Below are positions 47,210 to 59,929 of a stretch of DNA of 64,000 bases, one piece after another. Numbering within the stretch: the first letter of the stretch is position 1; every line of letters starts with the position of its first letter. The stretch comes from Cloeon dipterum (lineage: Eukaryota > Arthropoda > Insecta > Ephemeroptera > Baetidae). A program made the translations under genes and the position numbers. The stretch covers positions 8,250,545-8,314,544 of the forward strand of contig NC_088790.1 of assembly GCF_949628265.1 (NCBI RefSeq), read 5' to 3'. A model generated the notes under the pieces. It was not told the DNA's origin and ran no database searches. It saw only the letters and a list, made by a program, of their open reading frames with translations.

Positions 47210-47806
47210 TTTACGCAGAAATACGAAAAAATCGCAGCAAACTGTAGGGCAACCAAATTTTACAAAACTACAGTTACGCCCACTATGTTATTTATTGGCG
47301 AGTCCGCTAGATGGCGCGCAGATCGAGTGTCTTTGTTCCCTTGCCACTTCCACCACCACTTCAAAATTATTACGGAGAGGACTTTTGGTGCTGGCTGGGG
47401 AGAGAAAGACAAAAAACATCAGAGAAGAGAGAAGATTTATACAACAGGCCAGTCAAGAGAAGCTGGCACTTTTTCTTCTGCGCTGTCCGCTAATTTATCG
47501 CACAACAGCAGCAGCAGGGGCCGACGTTCCAAGGAACGACGCGTCGAACACCCGGTCTGTCTGTACGCAGGCTAGAGAGGAGAGGAGCCCTTGCGAACAA
47601 CAGATGCAGCAGCCGCTGGTGAGACACAAATCAACAGTGATTTGGTTTCGTCTATGCAGCATTCACATTGTAAACTGTTTACAGTGAGGCGCCGATCGCT
47701 CCGAAAACAGACTGGCGGAAGAAGGACTTCTTTGTGTCCGCACGCCAAGCGAGCTGGAGCGAGAATGTAGAGTCGAGGACGCAACCTCAGCGGCGGCCCC
47801 TGAGCA
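47210..47806. promoter_or_regulatory. Divergent spacer of NDUFA2 and Hs6st, with long Hs6st leader
   Basis: The spacer is 597 bp and must hold both promoters. Its right half (47490-47806) is GC-rich and probably a transcribed leader of the sulfotransferase, containing upstream ATGs and short open frames (for example from 47295). No TATA box or clear factor site was identified. Confidence 0.45.
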
Positions 47807-50800
47807 ATGGCCAAGAAGCAGTTGAACAATGTCGAAGTGCAAGTGTTCGAGAGCGAATTGGCTTCCCTAGCAGTTCGAGAGACGGTCCTCCTGGAAAATA
47901 AAATGGACTTGCGGTCGAAGAGCAGGTACAGGACCATCGTCTTGGCGTGCTTCCTGCTGGCGGTCTCCAGCATCATCTACTTGGGTTACTTTTGCTCCGA
48001 CCAGGTGTGCGCGCTGTCTACGGCCAGCAGGCCAACAGCTGACCTGAGCACCTGGGCAGCGCTCAACCTGCCGTCCATCGGTGACAACCTGGGCCGGCCT
48101 CTTGAAAGCGCCCTCAAGGGTCAGAGCCTCAGTTACGATGAGGTGCAAAACGAGACTTTTGATATGAACGCTCACGACGTGATGGTGTTCCTGCACATTC
48201 AGAAGACCGGAGGCACATCCTTCGGCAAGCACCTGGTGCGCGACCTCGACCTCAAGAGGCCGTGCACCTGCCACAGAAAGAGGAAGCGCTGCTACTGCTT
48301 CCGGCCGAACAGCACTGAAAACTGGCTCTTCAGCCGGTACTCCACGGGCTGGAAATGTGGTCTGCACGCTGATTGGACTGAGCTGACCAACTGTGTCGAC
48401 GCAGAGTTGGACAAGAATGAGGGCGGAGCGGTCAAAAGAAGGTGAGAAAGCTTGTTCTCAATGTTAATAAATATCCTATGTAAATATTGCTAATGTTGTG
48501 TGTAACAATCAACTTGCTTGAAACTATGTTTCACTATCAGTAACAGTTCAAAGTTCAAGCTGCCGAAAGAGTTTTTATCTACGCAGCATTTGGCTTTGAT
48601 TTTTTGTACAAATCTTTGGGCAGTAGGTATTAGTTAATGGTAGGAAGGGAAACAAAACAAATGCGTTGGCTCCTGGCTGGCGGCGCTTGGTTCAGCCTTC
48701 AGCTGGGACGCTGCCCTCCGTCGCTCTTTACAAATTCATTTTGGCCATTTCAGTATTAGTGACAACTACACTTTCGATATCTTGATTTTTGTTTGGGTTA
48801 AAGAGCAATTTCATAATTTTTTCTACTCATGTTACTCATACCAACAAGCATCGCCTTTTTAATGACGAAATTGGAAAGTAAACGGTAGAAGGCTATGTCG
48901 GTTGAAAAATCACCTACATTTTCATTCAAATTGTATGTTATTTTATTAATCCAGTTTGAAATCGCATCAAAAATAGCATTTAATTGATTTAGATTTTGAT
49001 AAAATACTTCTTTGTGATAGGTGAATTTAAATCTCCATCAGGAAGTATTTTAAGCATTTGTATAATAATTGGGCTTATTGTGAAATAAAAACGAATTGAA
49101 TTGAAGGAAGAATTTGAACAATGTTGATTTCGTCAGTTAAAGTGAATCTTGAGAAATATTTTCATGGTATTAAAGTTGACACTGATCGGTCCGATTTATT
49201 AATGGATTTTCAACTTCAAAGCCTGATCTCCGCCGTCTATTCGATCACAAAACACATCAATGCTCAATTTAAAATCTTTCTCGCAGATGCCACTATAAAT
49301 ACTCTCAAAATTCAGCTATAAACACGCCGCTGTAAAAAACTGGAGAGGGATCGTCCGAGTGGTGGCTTCATTTAAGAGCAGCAGAGTAAAAAGGCCGTCA
49401 ATAATCTTTGGCAGGTTGTCTTCTTTTTCCTAACGTTGAATAAATTGGTGCCATATTTTGTCTATGCCAAGAAAATAATTTTGATTACTCGAAGCCTTGG
49501 TTGAAATTATCATAGATGATTTAATCAGCAATCCCTAACTTGGAGAAGGGCCAGCGCAGTTTAAATTGCGCTATAAATGGCATGGTACTAAAGCTGCACT
49601 GAATAAGCAAACCGGTTGCCGAATTTAATAAGGCAGGAAGACGTTATGAAACTCTTGGTGTCAATGGACAATTGCATTGTGTACCAATTCAGCAATCATG
49701 TAGATCTCGTAATGCTATTCATTGCAGGTTTTGATTCGTGTCCTGTATTCGGATTTTGACATTTCGACCTGACAGACTTACAACATCAAAACAATAATTA
49801 TTATGCACTTCTTTATTGGTTTTGATTTGCTATTAATTAATTTTTGATCAGAAAATTGGTCACTGCGTTATGTCAAAGAATGAAAAGTTTCTTGACTTTT
49901 CCAACTGTCGTATGTGTTTATGTCAGGATTGAAGCGTGAATTTTGTCCTAAATTTAACTTCCCGATAGTGATTATCACACGTTTTCGTGTCGTTTGTACA
50001 ATTTCTAACGTGCTACGTCGCGTGATCAACTGTTATTTATCTCTAAATTGGCTTGTCAGAGAATTTAAAAGCGATTTTCAAATACTTTCCGTTTATCATC
50101 AGCCATGGTTTAAGCTCCTTTATTATTTGATGAGTTGCAATCTTATCTACAGAGAAAAAAAAATAGTAACCAAATTCAGCTACAAAGAGCATGGTGCTAA
50201 ATTTTAATCGTCATGTGCGCAAAGAGAGATTAACTCCTTCCGCCAGCTAGATAAAAATGTGTTTATCGCAACCCTTTATAAAGCCGTTGGCTTGCCTATT
50301 TCGTGCGACGGCTCATATTTTTTTCATGATCGTTTCGCGTCGTCGTTCATATTAGATGGGGTGGCGTAATGGCAGCGTGATGAATGCATTATTCAGCCGA
50401 TCCCCGTGCCTGTGCCGCGCGCGGGGCGGCGGCGTCTTGTTGTCAGTCCCAAACACAAATTGCTGGTAAATTATTTATTAGGTCAGATTGCATCGGGCCA
50501 TGGCGAACGTGACAGCCTGAAAAGCCGGCCCCGAGACTGGCCGTGCACTTGGGCGCGAAAGCGATAATGAGCGTGCCGTCACTGAATTCGCCGCGCGGCT
50601 CTCTTCCGCTGTATTGATTCAGCTTTTATCTCGCTAGTTCGGCTCTGCCAAGACGGAACTTGGGCTTAATGAGACTGGCTTCACGTGGAGGTCTGTCTTC
50701 TCTCGTCGCCGCGGCATTGCTGAATCTCAAAGAGCTGCCCAAAATAAATTTGTATCCGCACGCACGACGTGTTAAAAGCAGCCAAGGCTCCATCCAAAAT

Positions 50801-53800
50801 TAATGACCAGATTTGTTAGAAAAACCGGTCTTTGACAGAGAAGATTTGTAACGTTTGACAATTATTGAACTATGAGCTTAGCTTCTATCTCAATCTCGCG
50901 TGTAGCTTTAAAATTTATAGTCGAAACTAGTTTTCATTTTAGTTGCTTAATAAAGTAAAAGGCAAGAGGCACCAATAAATTTTTAAGCCGAATTTGTCTA
51001 AAAAACAAATATTTTTATAAGAATAACCTTGTAATATCCTTATCCTATTTAAGCATTATGTTTCGCAATAGATAGGGGAATAAATTACTGATTTAATTGA
51101 TTTGAACGCTAGTAATGCACGATACTCAATACTTGTAAATTCATAAATGAGCAAGCGAGCTCAAGTATATGGTTTTCGTTGGTTAAAGAGAAACCAAACG
51201 AGAAACCTGCATAGTGCATCCCCTAAGGTAGAGTCTTTGTGAGATATGTGTTAGGATAATACATGACAGACATAAGTAATGGAGCACTCTTTACAATAGC
51301 GCGGCATCTTAAAAAAAATGGGAAAATCTGTTTTCCATGTGAAAAAATATAATAGAAAAACTGTGTAAGCTGCAGCAATTCGACACAAGCATGAATGTGT
51401 TTTTAGACACTGGGACTAAAGAACATACACGTGGATGACAAAAAAATTTACGACCAAGTGAGGGTGACTGACATAGAACAACGAACTGGGGCATTAAGAG
51501 CAGGCATCCTGCAGTGTATGAACCTATCAGTCCGCTCAAAAATAGCCCAATTCTACGATTTGTTAAAGTTAATTGAAAATGGCAGATATTTTCTGATGAA
51601 CAGGGATTTTTGTTGATATTAACTATCGTTCAACTATCCCTACCGATGTTGAAATATCTTTTCAGGACCGTAAGGTACACAACTTTAACAAAATTCGAAA
51701 GTCCTGGTCCTCCTGGCCAGATCGTTCGTTTTGCATTTAAGAGTAAAAATGAGTATAAGTGAAAGCGGATCTCGCATTAACATGACAGAAAATATGAAAA
51801 TAATTGAGCGTGGCCAAAGCAGGGCTGCAATGAGAAAGTAAGAATCTGTCAAAAACGAAACCTTTTAAACCAAACAATTTCCTGGGCATTATAAACTAAA
51901 GTACTCTCGATGTTCATAACCTTTTTCAAGCTTTACCACGAATAATTTATTTTTACGACCACAACAAAAGAATCCTTAGCCTGCATGAAATTTCCAAGTA
52001 CGGTGTTGGTTTCTGAATGTGGATAAGATTTTGTATTAATTACGCCGCAGAGTTAAATTTCATTGCGGCTCCAGAGTTTCCCGCGAGTCATCCAACCTTG
52101 CATCTGTCAGTGTCAACTTAACCTCTCGGTTTGAGTGAAATGGAGTTTTCGTCATCTCTTTATGCTTTCCTTATCAAAAAATGTTTTGCGGCTACAGCAG
52201 GATTAAAGAAATTTGACTGACCAAAGTTTTTCCCCTTCAAGGGCGCGTACTAATAACTGGAATGAATATCTGTACATTGTATTAACTTTCAGATTCATAT
52301 CTCGGTTTAATCTTTTAGTCTGTTTTACTTGGTAACATACGCTGGCCACCCGCATCGTCTGCGCATTTTGCGACTAAATCTAGTCTTTTCGTCAAGGCCA
52401 GCAACGAAATAAATTTGCCAGTGAATTGATTCACCGCCGCACAAAAAGGGTCCCGGCCGTCGAGGTGTTAATTTTTGCCAAACTCGAGTTTTATTCCAAG
52501 AGCTCCACGTCATAAATTTAGATGAAGTCGTTCCCCTTACGAAAGTGCCGTGCCAAAATTTTTGCAAAGTTAATTGTAGCTCATGCGGTTAAAACCTGCT
52601 CGAATGTACTTGCCGAGGGCAAAATAGCGATGAATTCGTCCATGCGCGCACTAGACTTCACATCTACAAGGACTGAAAGTTAAATGCAAACGCCTTAGAA
52701 AATTGATGGTCTGTGTGTCAACAGATATGTCTGTGCGCTTTCTTAATATTTTTCAGATATCAAATGACCGGGTGACATGTAGGATCATAATTGTACAGTA
52801 TTTATTTGATAGAGGAAAGTTATAAGAAAGATGTTATCTCAATGTCTGATGGTTAGAGCTAATCTTGAGAGGTTATCTATTGTCGTGATTCGCACTAACC
52901 ACAACATTCATCATTCATCTGATCGCATTTATTATGACCATTTTTATGATTTGATTGAACACAGCAAATGTCTGAATATTGAAAGAACACGGACACAAAT
53001 AAAATGCAAAATATGGAGTTCCGTATTCAACTTGAGAATAGATATTTCCGCAGCTCAAGACCGAGATGAATTTTTAATCACATAATTTTTACAAATTGAT
53101 TTTTTTATCCCTGTATTGGCAAACAGAGTTCCCTCGCGCTGGAGTGGACCGCATTTATTCCAAATTAAATAATGAATTTTTTAACAGGCCAAAAAATTTC
53201 CTCTTGGTTATCATTTCATTAATAATTCGTTCTTTCTTTTCTTTGGTGCTGACTCCATGCACGGAAAACGGGCACCCTGCCGCTGCTGGTGGTGCCTACC
53301 AGTCGCGCATCAATAAATTTTGTGCGTTTCATGGTCACTCTTGAAATTCAGCACGCTAATTTTTTCTGAGAAAACCGACACTTAACAAATAGGACCTTTT
53401 GAGTTTGAGTAATTTATGAATGTGCCCTATTTGTCTTCATTTGATAACATTATTATTTTTTATTGCACTGCGTCATCTTACGTAATACCTGAATTCAATT
53501 CCACGTTGGTGTTAAAACAACTTGAGACCTTAACAAATGATGATGGAAGAAACCAAAACATTAATTTTAATCCAAGGTGATTTACAATAAGAACTGAAAG
53601 CAACCATTTTTAACAAAAATAAACACTTCATAACTTGCCCTGTGTAGATTCATACAGGGTGGGTAGCTAAATGTAAACATTTGAAGAAAAATAGCTTACG
53701 TTTGTTCTTGTACTGGAAAGCAGCCTTTTCTATTTAATTTCAGAGGGGCTTTTTATAAACGTTCGTTTCTGCACTAATTGCCAAGCACGATAAGGTAGAC

Positions 53801-54935
53801 GAAATCTTATTAAGCCTGTTAAGCCACGCCACTCCCCGCGACACTGACAAAAAATCACAAGCCCATAACTCCCTCTCTTATTTTGCAAGAGAAATTTTCT
53901 TTTCAATTGTTCACTTCTAATTAGTCCCCCACCTTAGTAATAAATCCACACTGTGTTAGCGTAAGCCATTGTATTATGTATTCCTTCATATTCCTAAATT
54001 TAGTTTAAAATTTGCAGTTTTTTTTTTAAATATTTTCAACCCTTTAAAATCAACACTGAAAAAATTAATTGGGATGTCGTTTTTACAATTATTATTCAAG
54101 GTCCGCGTGATTACTGTCATCAATTAAAAAATGATCCTGCGCCTTATCTTGAGAGATTTATGATTGTATTTATTTAAGATGTCTTGATAGATTAAATTTA
54201 AAAAACCCAAATATCAAGAATTGCTTCTGCTTGGAAAAACATCGTTTAAAAGTTCCAAACTAATTTCTTTCTACCGTCTGTTCTGTCCGCAGATACTTCT
54301 ACCTGACGCTGCTGCGCGATCCCGTCAGCCGCTACCTGTCTGAGTTCCGGCACGTGCAGCGCGGTGCCACTTGGCGCAACTCGCGGCACTGGTGCGGCGG
54401 GCGCGAGGCGACCGAGGAGGAGCTGCCGCACTGTTACTCAGGCGACACATGGCAAGGTGTTGACCTGAGCCAGTTCCTCGCGTGTCCGCACAACTTAGCG
54501 TCCAACCGGCAGACGCGCATGCTGGCAGACCTTGCGCTGGTCGGCTGCTACAACCGGACCTACTTGTCCCACGAGCAGCGGGACACGGTACTGCTCAGCT
54601 CAGCCAAGCGCAACCTGGCGGCGATGGCCTTCTTTGGGCTGACCGAGTACCAGAAGATCAGCCAGTACGTGTTCGAGGAGACGTTCAACTTGCGGTTCGC
54701 GGTGCCATTCGAGCAGCACAACTCAACTGTGTCCGGCGCCACGATGACCGAGCTGTCCGAGCAGCAGCTCGAGCTGGTCAAACGCGCCAACAACCTGGAC
54801 ATCGAATTGTACAACTTTGCCAAAGAGCTCATGTACCGCAGGTTCGAACGGCTGAAGAACAAAGACAGCCGCTTTCAGGAGCGGTTCCAGCACCTGGGCG
54901 AATTACCTTTCAATTGGGACAAGCTGGAGGAATGA
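47807..54935 (+). CDS. Hs6st: Heparan sulfate 6-O-sulfotransferase
   Basis: Golgi enzyme that moves sulfate from PAPS to the 6-O position of glucosamine in heparan sulfate, shaping FGF signalling. Two exons (47807-48441 and 54293-54935) join in phase to 425 residues. The protein is type II: a 40-residue cytosolic part, a membrane anchor at about 42-62 (TIVLACFLLAVSSIIYLGYF) and a lumenal domain. The 5'-phosphosulfate-binding motif is FLHIQKTGGTSFGKHLV (about 126-142), with the catalytic histidine of the family in HIQK. The 3'-phosphate-binding motif LRDPVSRYLSEFRHV opens exon 2 (about 218). Between them lies the conserved CTCHRKRKRCYCFRP segment; C-terminal conserved features include HNLASNRQTRMLADL. 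Length matches the family (fly and human about 400-430). An ATG at about codon 33 is an alternative start. AATAAA signals occur at 55258 and 55319. Confidence 0.95.
48442..54292 (+). other. Hs6st intron 1 (5.9 kb)
   Basis: This is the largest intron in the window, AT-rich throughout except for a GC-rich island at about 50280-50720 that includes GCGCGCGGGGCGGCGGCG. Short open frames have no recognisable domains. No SINE copy or RNA gene was seen. Long first introns in developmental genes often carry enhancers; that is inference only. Confidence 0.4.
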
Positions 54936-57900
54936 CACGCGGCCCCCACAGGGCCCTCTCGGCAGCTCCATTTTCTTATCTAATCGTTTCATAGTTAGAT
55001 TTTATACGCATTTATGCACAACCATTCGCCGATTCATTTCCTATTGAGACTTGAAAAATCACTATTAATTTAAACAATTTGCCTTTTTTAATGACAATTT
55101 TATATTTTGTGATCAATACACTTGGAAATTCTTGCTGGCTATATAATCGTTTCAAACAATTTGACTGAATCGATCAACAAGAAATTTTTTAAGCTATTCA
55201 GAATAGGAGTAACGTAATCATTATTGAAAATGTGGGCAACGATAATTTAAACTTTTAAATAAAAGCTAATTTTATATGTCAAAATTAAAATTATTCTGCT
55301 TGGATTTTGGAAAGCTTCAATAAAAAGTTTGACTGTTGCGACAGCCTATATAAATTTCCAAGTCTCTTGATCACATTTATATTGCTGATAATATGAGTGG
55401 CGTGGCTACACACTCAGCTATAGATTAGTTGACAGATTATATCGTGCTGTTTCAACAATGAAAGTAGATAACTGCAGATGAAACCGTCATAGCTAGGGAG
55501 TCCAATAGTTCAGATAGATGACGCTTGCGTGATATTTTTGCAGAGTATAGCCCGTGGACAGAAAATAAACATTGGGAAAACGTCAATAGACCATTTTGAT
55601 TATTAGGACAGGTAGAAAAACCCGCTAAAAGATAAGGTAAATATTTTAAAATGCCATCTTTTGGTGCCCGTTGACAATTTTTGTAAATATACCATTTTTA
55701 AATATTAGTTATTATCTACAGTGGCACATCTTTTCTGTTCCAAAAAAAAATCAGACTGTGGAATGGAAAAATTGTTTGATGTATTCAAGCAGGACATTAT
55801 ACATATAAAATAATAGTTATTATGAGTTATTTGTCAATGCAACACATTGATAAAAAAAACTTTTGCAGTATACATTGTTGTCTTCTATGCGTCGCAACAG
55901 CAAACACGAATCCAATCAACTATTTTCCTCTCTGGAAACATTGATTAGAAATGTTTTGAAACATTTCATTTCATTGTATCCCTAAATTTTCTTATTAATA
56001 TTTAATGTCAGCTGTGATTGTAATTGCTAAATATGATCTCGCTCCTCAAACGTCACAGAAACAATGTCATTTATGTTGACTCTGTGTAGAGGTTGCATAA
56101 CTTAAATATGCATAGCACATACACCCTAACTGATTTTCCAATTCAAGGCAAGTGCCGCGCGTGTTGAACAAAGCATGGAAATCTGCTAAAGAGAGTGTTA
56201 TTTTTGCGTGAGTTAACTCATTCATTATTCGCTAAATTAGCAAACACTAGAAAGCAAATTAAATGCAAATGTGACAATCTCCCTCTTGAAAGTGAGATTT
56301 GTTCATAAGATCGGGTTTAGCCAGAAAACATTTTCTCATTAAAGCATCCCGATTCAAATTTCGAAACTAAATAACACTCGTTACACCCAAATATACAACC
56401 CTATTTTTATAATTTCACCTTCCAACCCGTGCAAATCTTCCCAAGTAACTACAAGAATGAGCGGTCGTAATATAAAATATTTTACACGTGATGCAATTTC
56501 CCGTAACGCGATCGAAAATGTGGATGGTCAGTCCTTGTTATAGCGCTTGCTTTTGTTGGATTGCGGTTCAGACGAAGCAAAGGTCACGCAGATGCGAGAG
56601 GATACAGCACTAGGCTTGACTCGGTGACCCGCTCGTCGCTCTGTTAATCTCAAGTATGATTGGCGGCCCCTGCTGTTCCTCTGTCAGCAGTAGTTCCATC
56701 ACTCGAGTTTATTCACATAGTTATAATATCTTGTAGTGCGGCCTATGTGTGTTCACGTGCTTTGAAGAATCGGATTAGAATTGAGCCGCTGTACTTATCA
56801 AAAGTGGTCCTTATGCTTTTGCAGACGAGACAGCGCTATTCAACTGGCGCTTCATTAATTTTCCTGTCGTTATTTTTTTACTCGCCGACACACATGATGC
56901 AATGGACACCACATGCGTGACTTTCTCAGATGAATCTGCCGCCTGGGTTTGTTTTTAAAACTCAAGTGGTACAGCGGGAGGTCTATTCGTTTTATTGGAA
57001 ATTTAAAAAAGGCAGCTATTTCTAATTATTTCACATATGTTCTCCAAGGTTTTAGTTTCTGTTCATAAAATCAGACACATGCATGTGTTTTAACTGTTGA
57101 TTGTTGCGAAATTTTATATGACAATGCTTAAGTGATCAAGTTTCAAAATAATCTTTATTATGGTTCTGCAGAGCAACTCTGCCCCAGACAAAAAATCTCA
57201 TTCCCTATGAATTCATCAACTGTGTTATCTCCTGGAAACGTTATTGTCGCTGTATTCTGTGTCAAATAACTCCCAATATTATGATATCCTTCTTGAAGCT
57301 AAGAAAATAATTGAAATTATTTGAATCAGCATCGTTTCGATAAGATTTAACCGCATATAGATAGCTCAATTTTATTACAAAAATATACAACCAATTTTTG
57401 TACATTTTTTTAGAACTGTTTTCAATACTGTAAGCCCTGCAGGATTTATCTAGTTGATGTGGACAAACCCCATTCGATTTCATTGACCTCGGATATTTTT
57501 ATTCAGCATTGAAATTTAGCACTTCCTCTGTTTGGTCTCTCTTGTAGACCGCGTTCCGCACGGCAAAAAGGTGCTGCACGTGCGTCGTCGCTGCTCCCCT
57601 GTAGCATTTTGAACGTTTGCTCATTAATCTGTGAGACGGGCGGCGCATCATTAGAATTTTCGGAGCGTATTTCTAGGAAAAAAAAAACAAAGCTGCTCTT
57701 GCGTCCACAGCGCAGCCGAGAGTTTCAAAATTGATTATTCGGTGCTGGGTGAGCAGGCGGATTTGAAATTCAGCTCCCAATACGTAAGCATCTCTCAAAA
57801 TAATAATTTTGTGAGGCGCATAACAAAGACGTCGTTGTTCTCGAACCTGTTCGCCAAAGGCGCGGTTTCCTGCGTTCCGCGGTTGGCGAACAAAAATCTG

Positions 57901-59929
57901 TCTAATTGGCCAGAAAGTTGAATTGTGCGAATATGATAATGACGGCCGGTAGTGTCTCCGGCGCAGTAAAGCAGCCGGTCTGGATGGACGAGAAACGACC
58001 GCGCAGCCTTTCTCGTTCTAAAATTTACATATCATTTTGTGTGTGGACGAAGGTTGCCGCGAGTTGGAATTTTTCATATATGAAAATGATACGTATTCGG
58101 TTGCCAAAAAGGCATTGAATTCTTCCATGTGCCCAGGAATTTGTGGTATGTAAAACGAAATGCGTGCAATTATACGTGCTCAGTTGGACGGCTGGAATAA
58201 TGTTGTATAGATAAAATGAATGCGCGTCGCGTTTGTTAGGAACTAATTTTGAGGCAAGGAGTCAAACAGGGTTATTTGTTTTGCAAATGACGTTCGGTTC
58301 GTCTTCAGTACCAAAGTGTTTTTATGATGAATATATATCAATGAATGAATGCAAGTTAGAATTGAGGTTCGAATTAATTTGTATTTTACTGAACGAATTA
58401 TACATTTGGGTTGACGTGATAATTTAGTTTTTGTTTTAATTGATGTCAATTGGGGCTAATTTGTTTGAATAACCAAAGCGAATGTATCACATTGAAAGAA
58501 ATGAGCATTATTATAATACGTGTATAAGTGTAAAAATGTAAATAAAAAGGAAAACCCGTTCATGCCAATAAATTGTGAATAATAAAAAATATTTGTGTTT
58601 CATTGCAATTTCACACGCGCAAAGGGAATCAATCAGCAGCTATGAATGCTAAACAGTCGCGTCGAATTTGCATGAACGATAGCCACTGTGCATGAAATTT
58701 TTAACAGAGATAATGACAACGTGTTGAATCAATGAAATGCTAATTTAACGTCCACTCAAATTTGTTTACATGGTAATTTTTACGGCTTTGATGTTTCCGA
58801 CCTTCGAACAGTCACCCGTACCTGGCATGCTAATTGTAATTCCGCGCCAACGGCAGAGGTTAGTTATCAAGCGGTGGCATCAGCTCGCAACGCCGACAAC
58901 TTTGCATATAATGGAGTACCCATACTAATAATCATTTCCTTTGTGCTTGTCCAGAATTTTAATCGGGCAGAGCAAAGGGAACAAAGAAATTGAGCAATAT
59001 GGAAAAGCGGCAGAGTGTGTTTTTGCTGTATTTTACATACTACAATTTTATTTCGAACTTTTGTTACAGAGCTTGCTTGCATGGCACATATCCCAAAAAC
59101 ATTATGTACACAATTTTTTATTATCCAAAAATGTTCTGAATCTTCCGTACAGAATAAATCGGGGATTGAATGTTATGCAAACTTAATATTACTGCTTCAT
59201 TCTCTCTCTCCAACATAATGTGCGCAGCATTTTAAGGCACTTTCATTTTGAGATACAAAATAAATTTGTTATAACAGCTTCTCAACAAAGTATTACAGTT
59301 TGTACTGAATCTTTCGCGCAAAAATAACCAACCCCAAAAGTGTTATTTTTACGATTAATATTTGTCACGTTCTTTTCAACAACAAAAAAATAAATTTCCC
59401 GGTAATTTACAAAATGTCTCCGCACGTGGAGCGAAAAGTCTTCGTGTGTACATCAAAGAAAGCGCTTTGGAAGGACAACGAAAAAATTGCACGGTCTCGT
59501 CTTGTATAGAGAACCCAAGAAATGCGAAAAGTTATTACGAGTCAGAAATTTTTAACACCTAAGACAGGGTTAAAAAGACTATTTTACAATAATATGTTGC
59601 ACGTTATTCCATAGTTCTACAACATATTGGCTATATAAAACAAGGTGCTCGTGGAAAATCAGGGCTTTATTTCCTTCCTCCTTTTTTTCATTCGTTTTGC
59701 TTCGGTTCTTTGTACAAAAATGATTGCTTTTATCATAATAGTAGTAAAGTGTATAATACCTAAAAGACTACTGAGCTACTCACCTACAACATTTTGGTAC
59801 ACTTATGTAACATAGAGATTAGATGAAAAAGTAGCGTGTCGTAGTTTGTTGTGTGTGTTTTCTTTATTTCCTCTCATTTTTACTTCTTCTTGTCCGAGCA
59901 AACCCTAAACATTAAGGAAGATTGCAAAA
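54936..59929. other. 5 kb intergenic region between Hs6st and the RNF168-like gene
   Basis: This holds the 3' UTR of the sulfotransferase (AATAAA at 55258 and 55319) on the left and that of the RNF168-like gene (minus-strand AATAAA at 59863-59868) on the right. The middle is AT-rich, with GC-richer patches at about 56510-56700 and 57540-57660. No coding segment, repeat or RNA gene could be supported. Confidence 0.4.

Noticed and set aside
47295-47687. 130-codon frame upstream of Hs6st
   Set aside because: It starts at a non-ATG or weak site in the GC-rich leader, shows no domain, and ends before the sulfotransferase start. Most likely 5' UTR.
52325-52567. 80-codon minus-strand frame in the Hs6st intron
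   Set aside because: Tryptophan-rich but with no known domain, no second copy in the window and no splice context.
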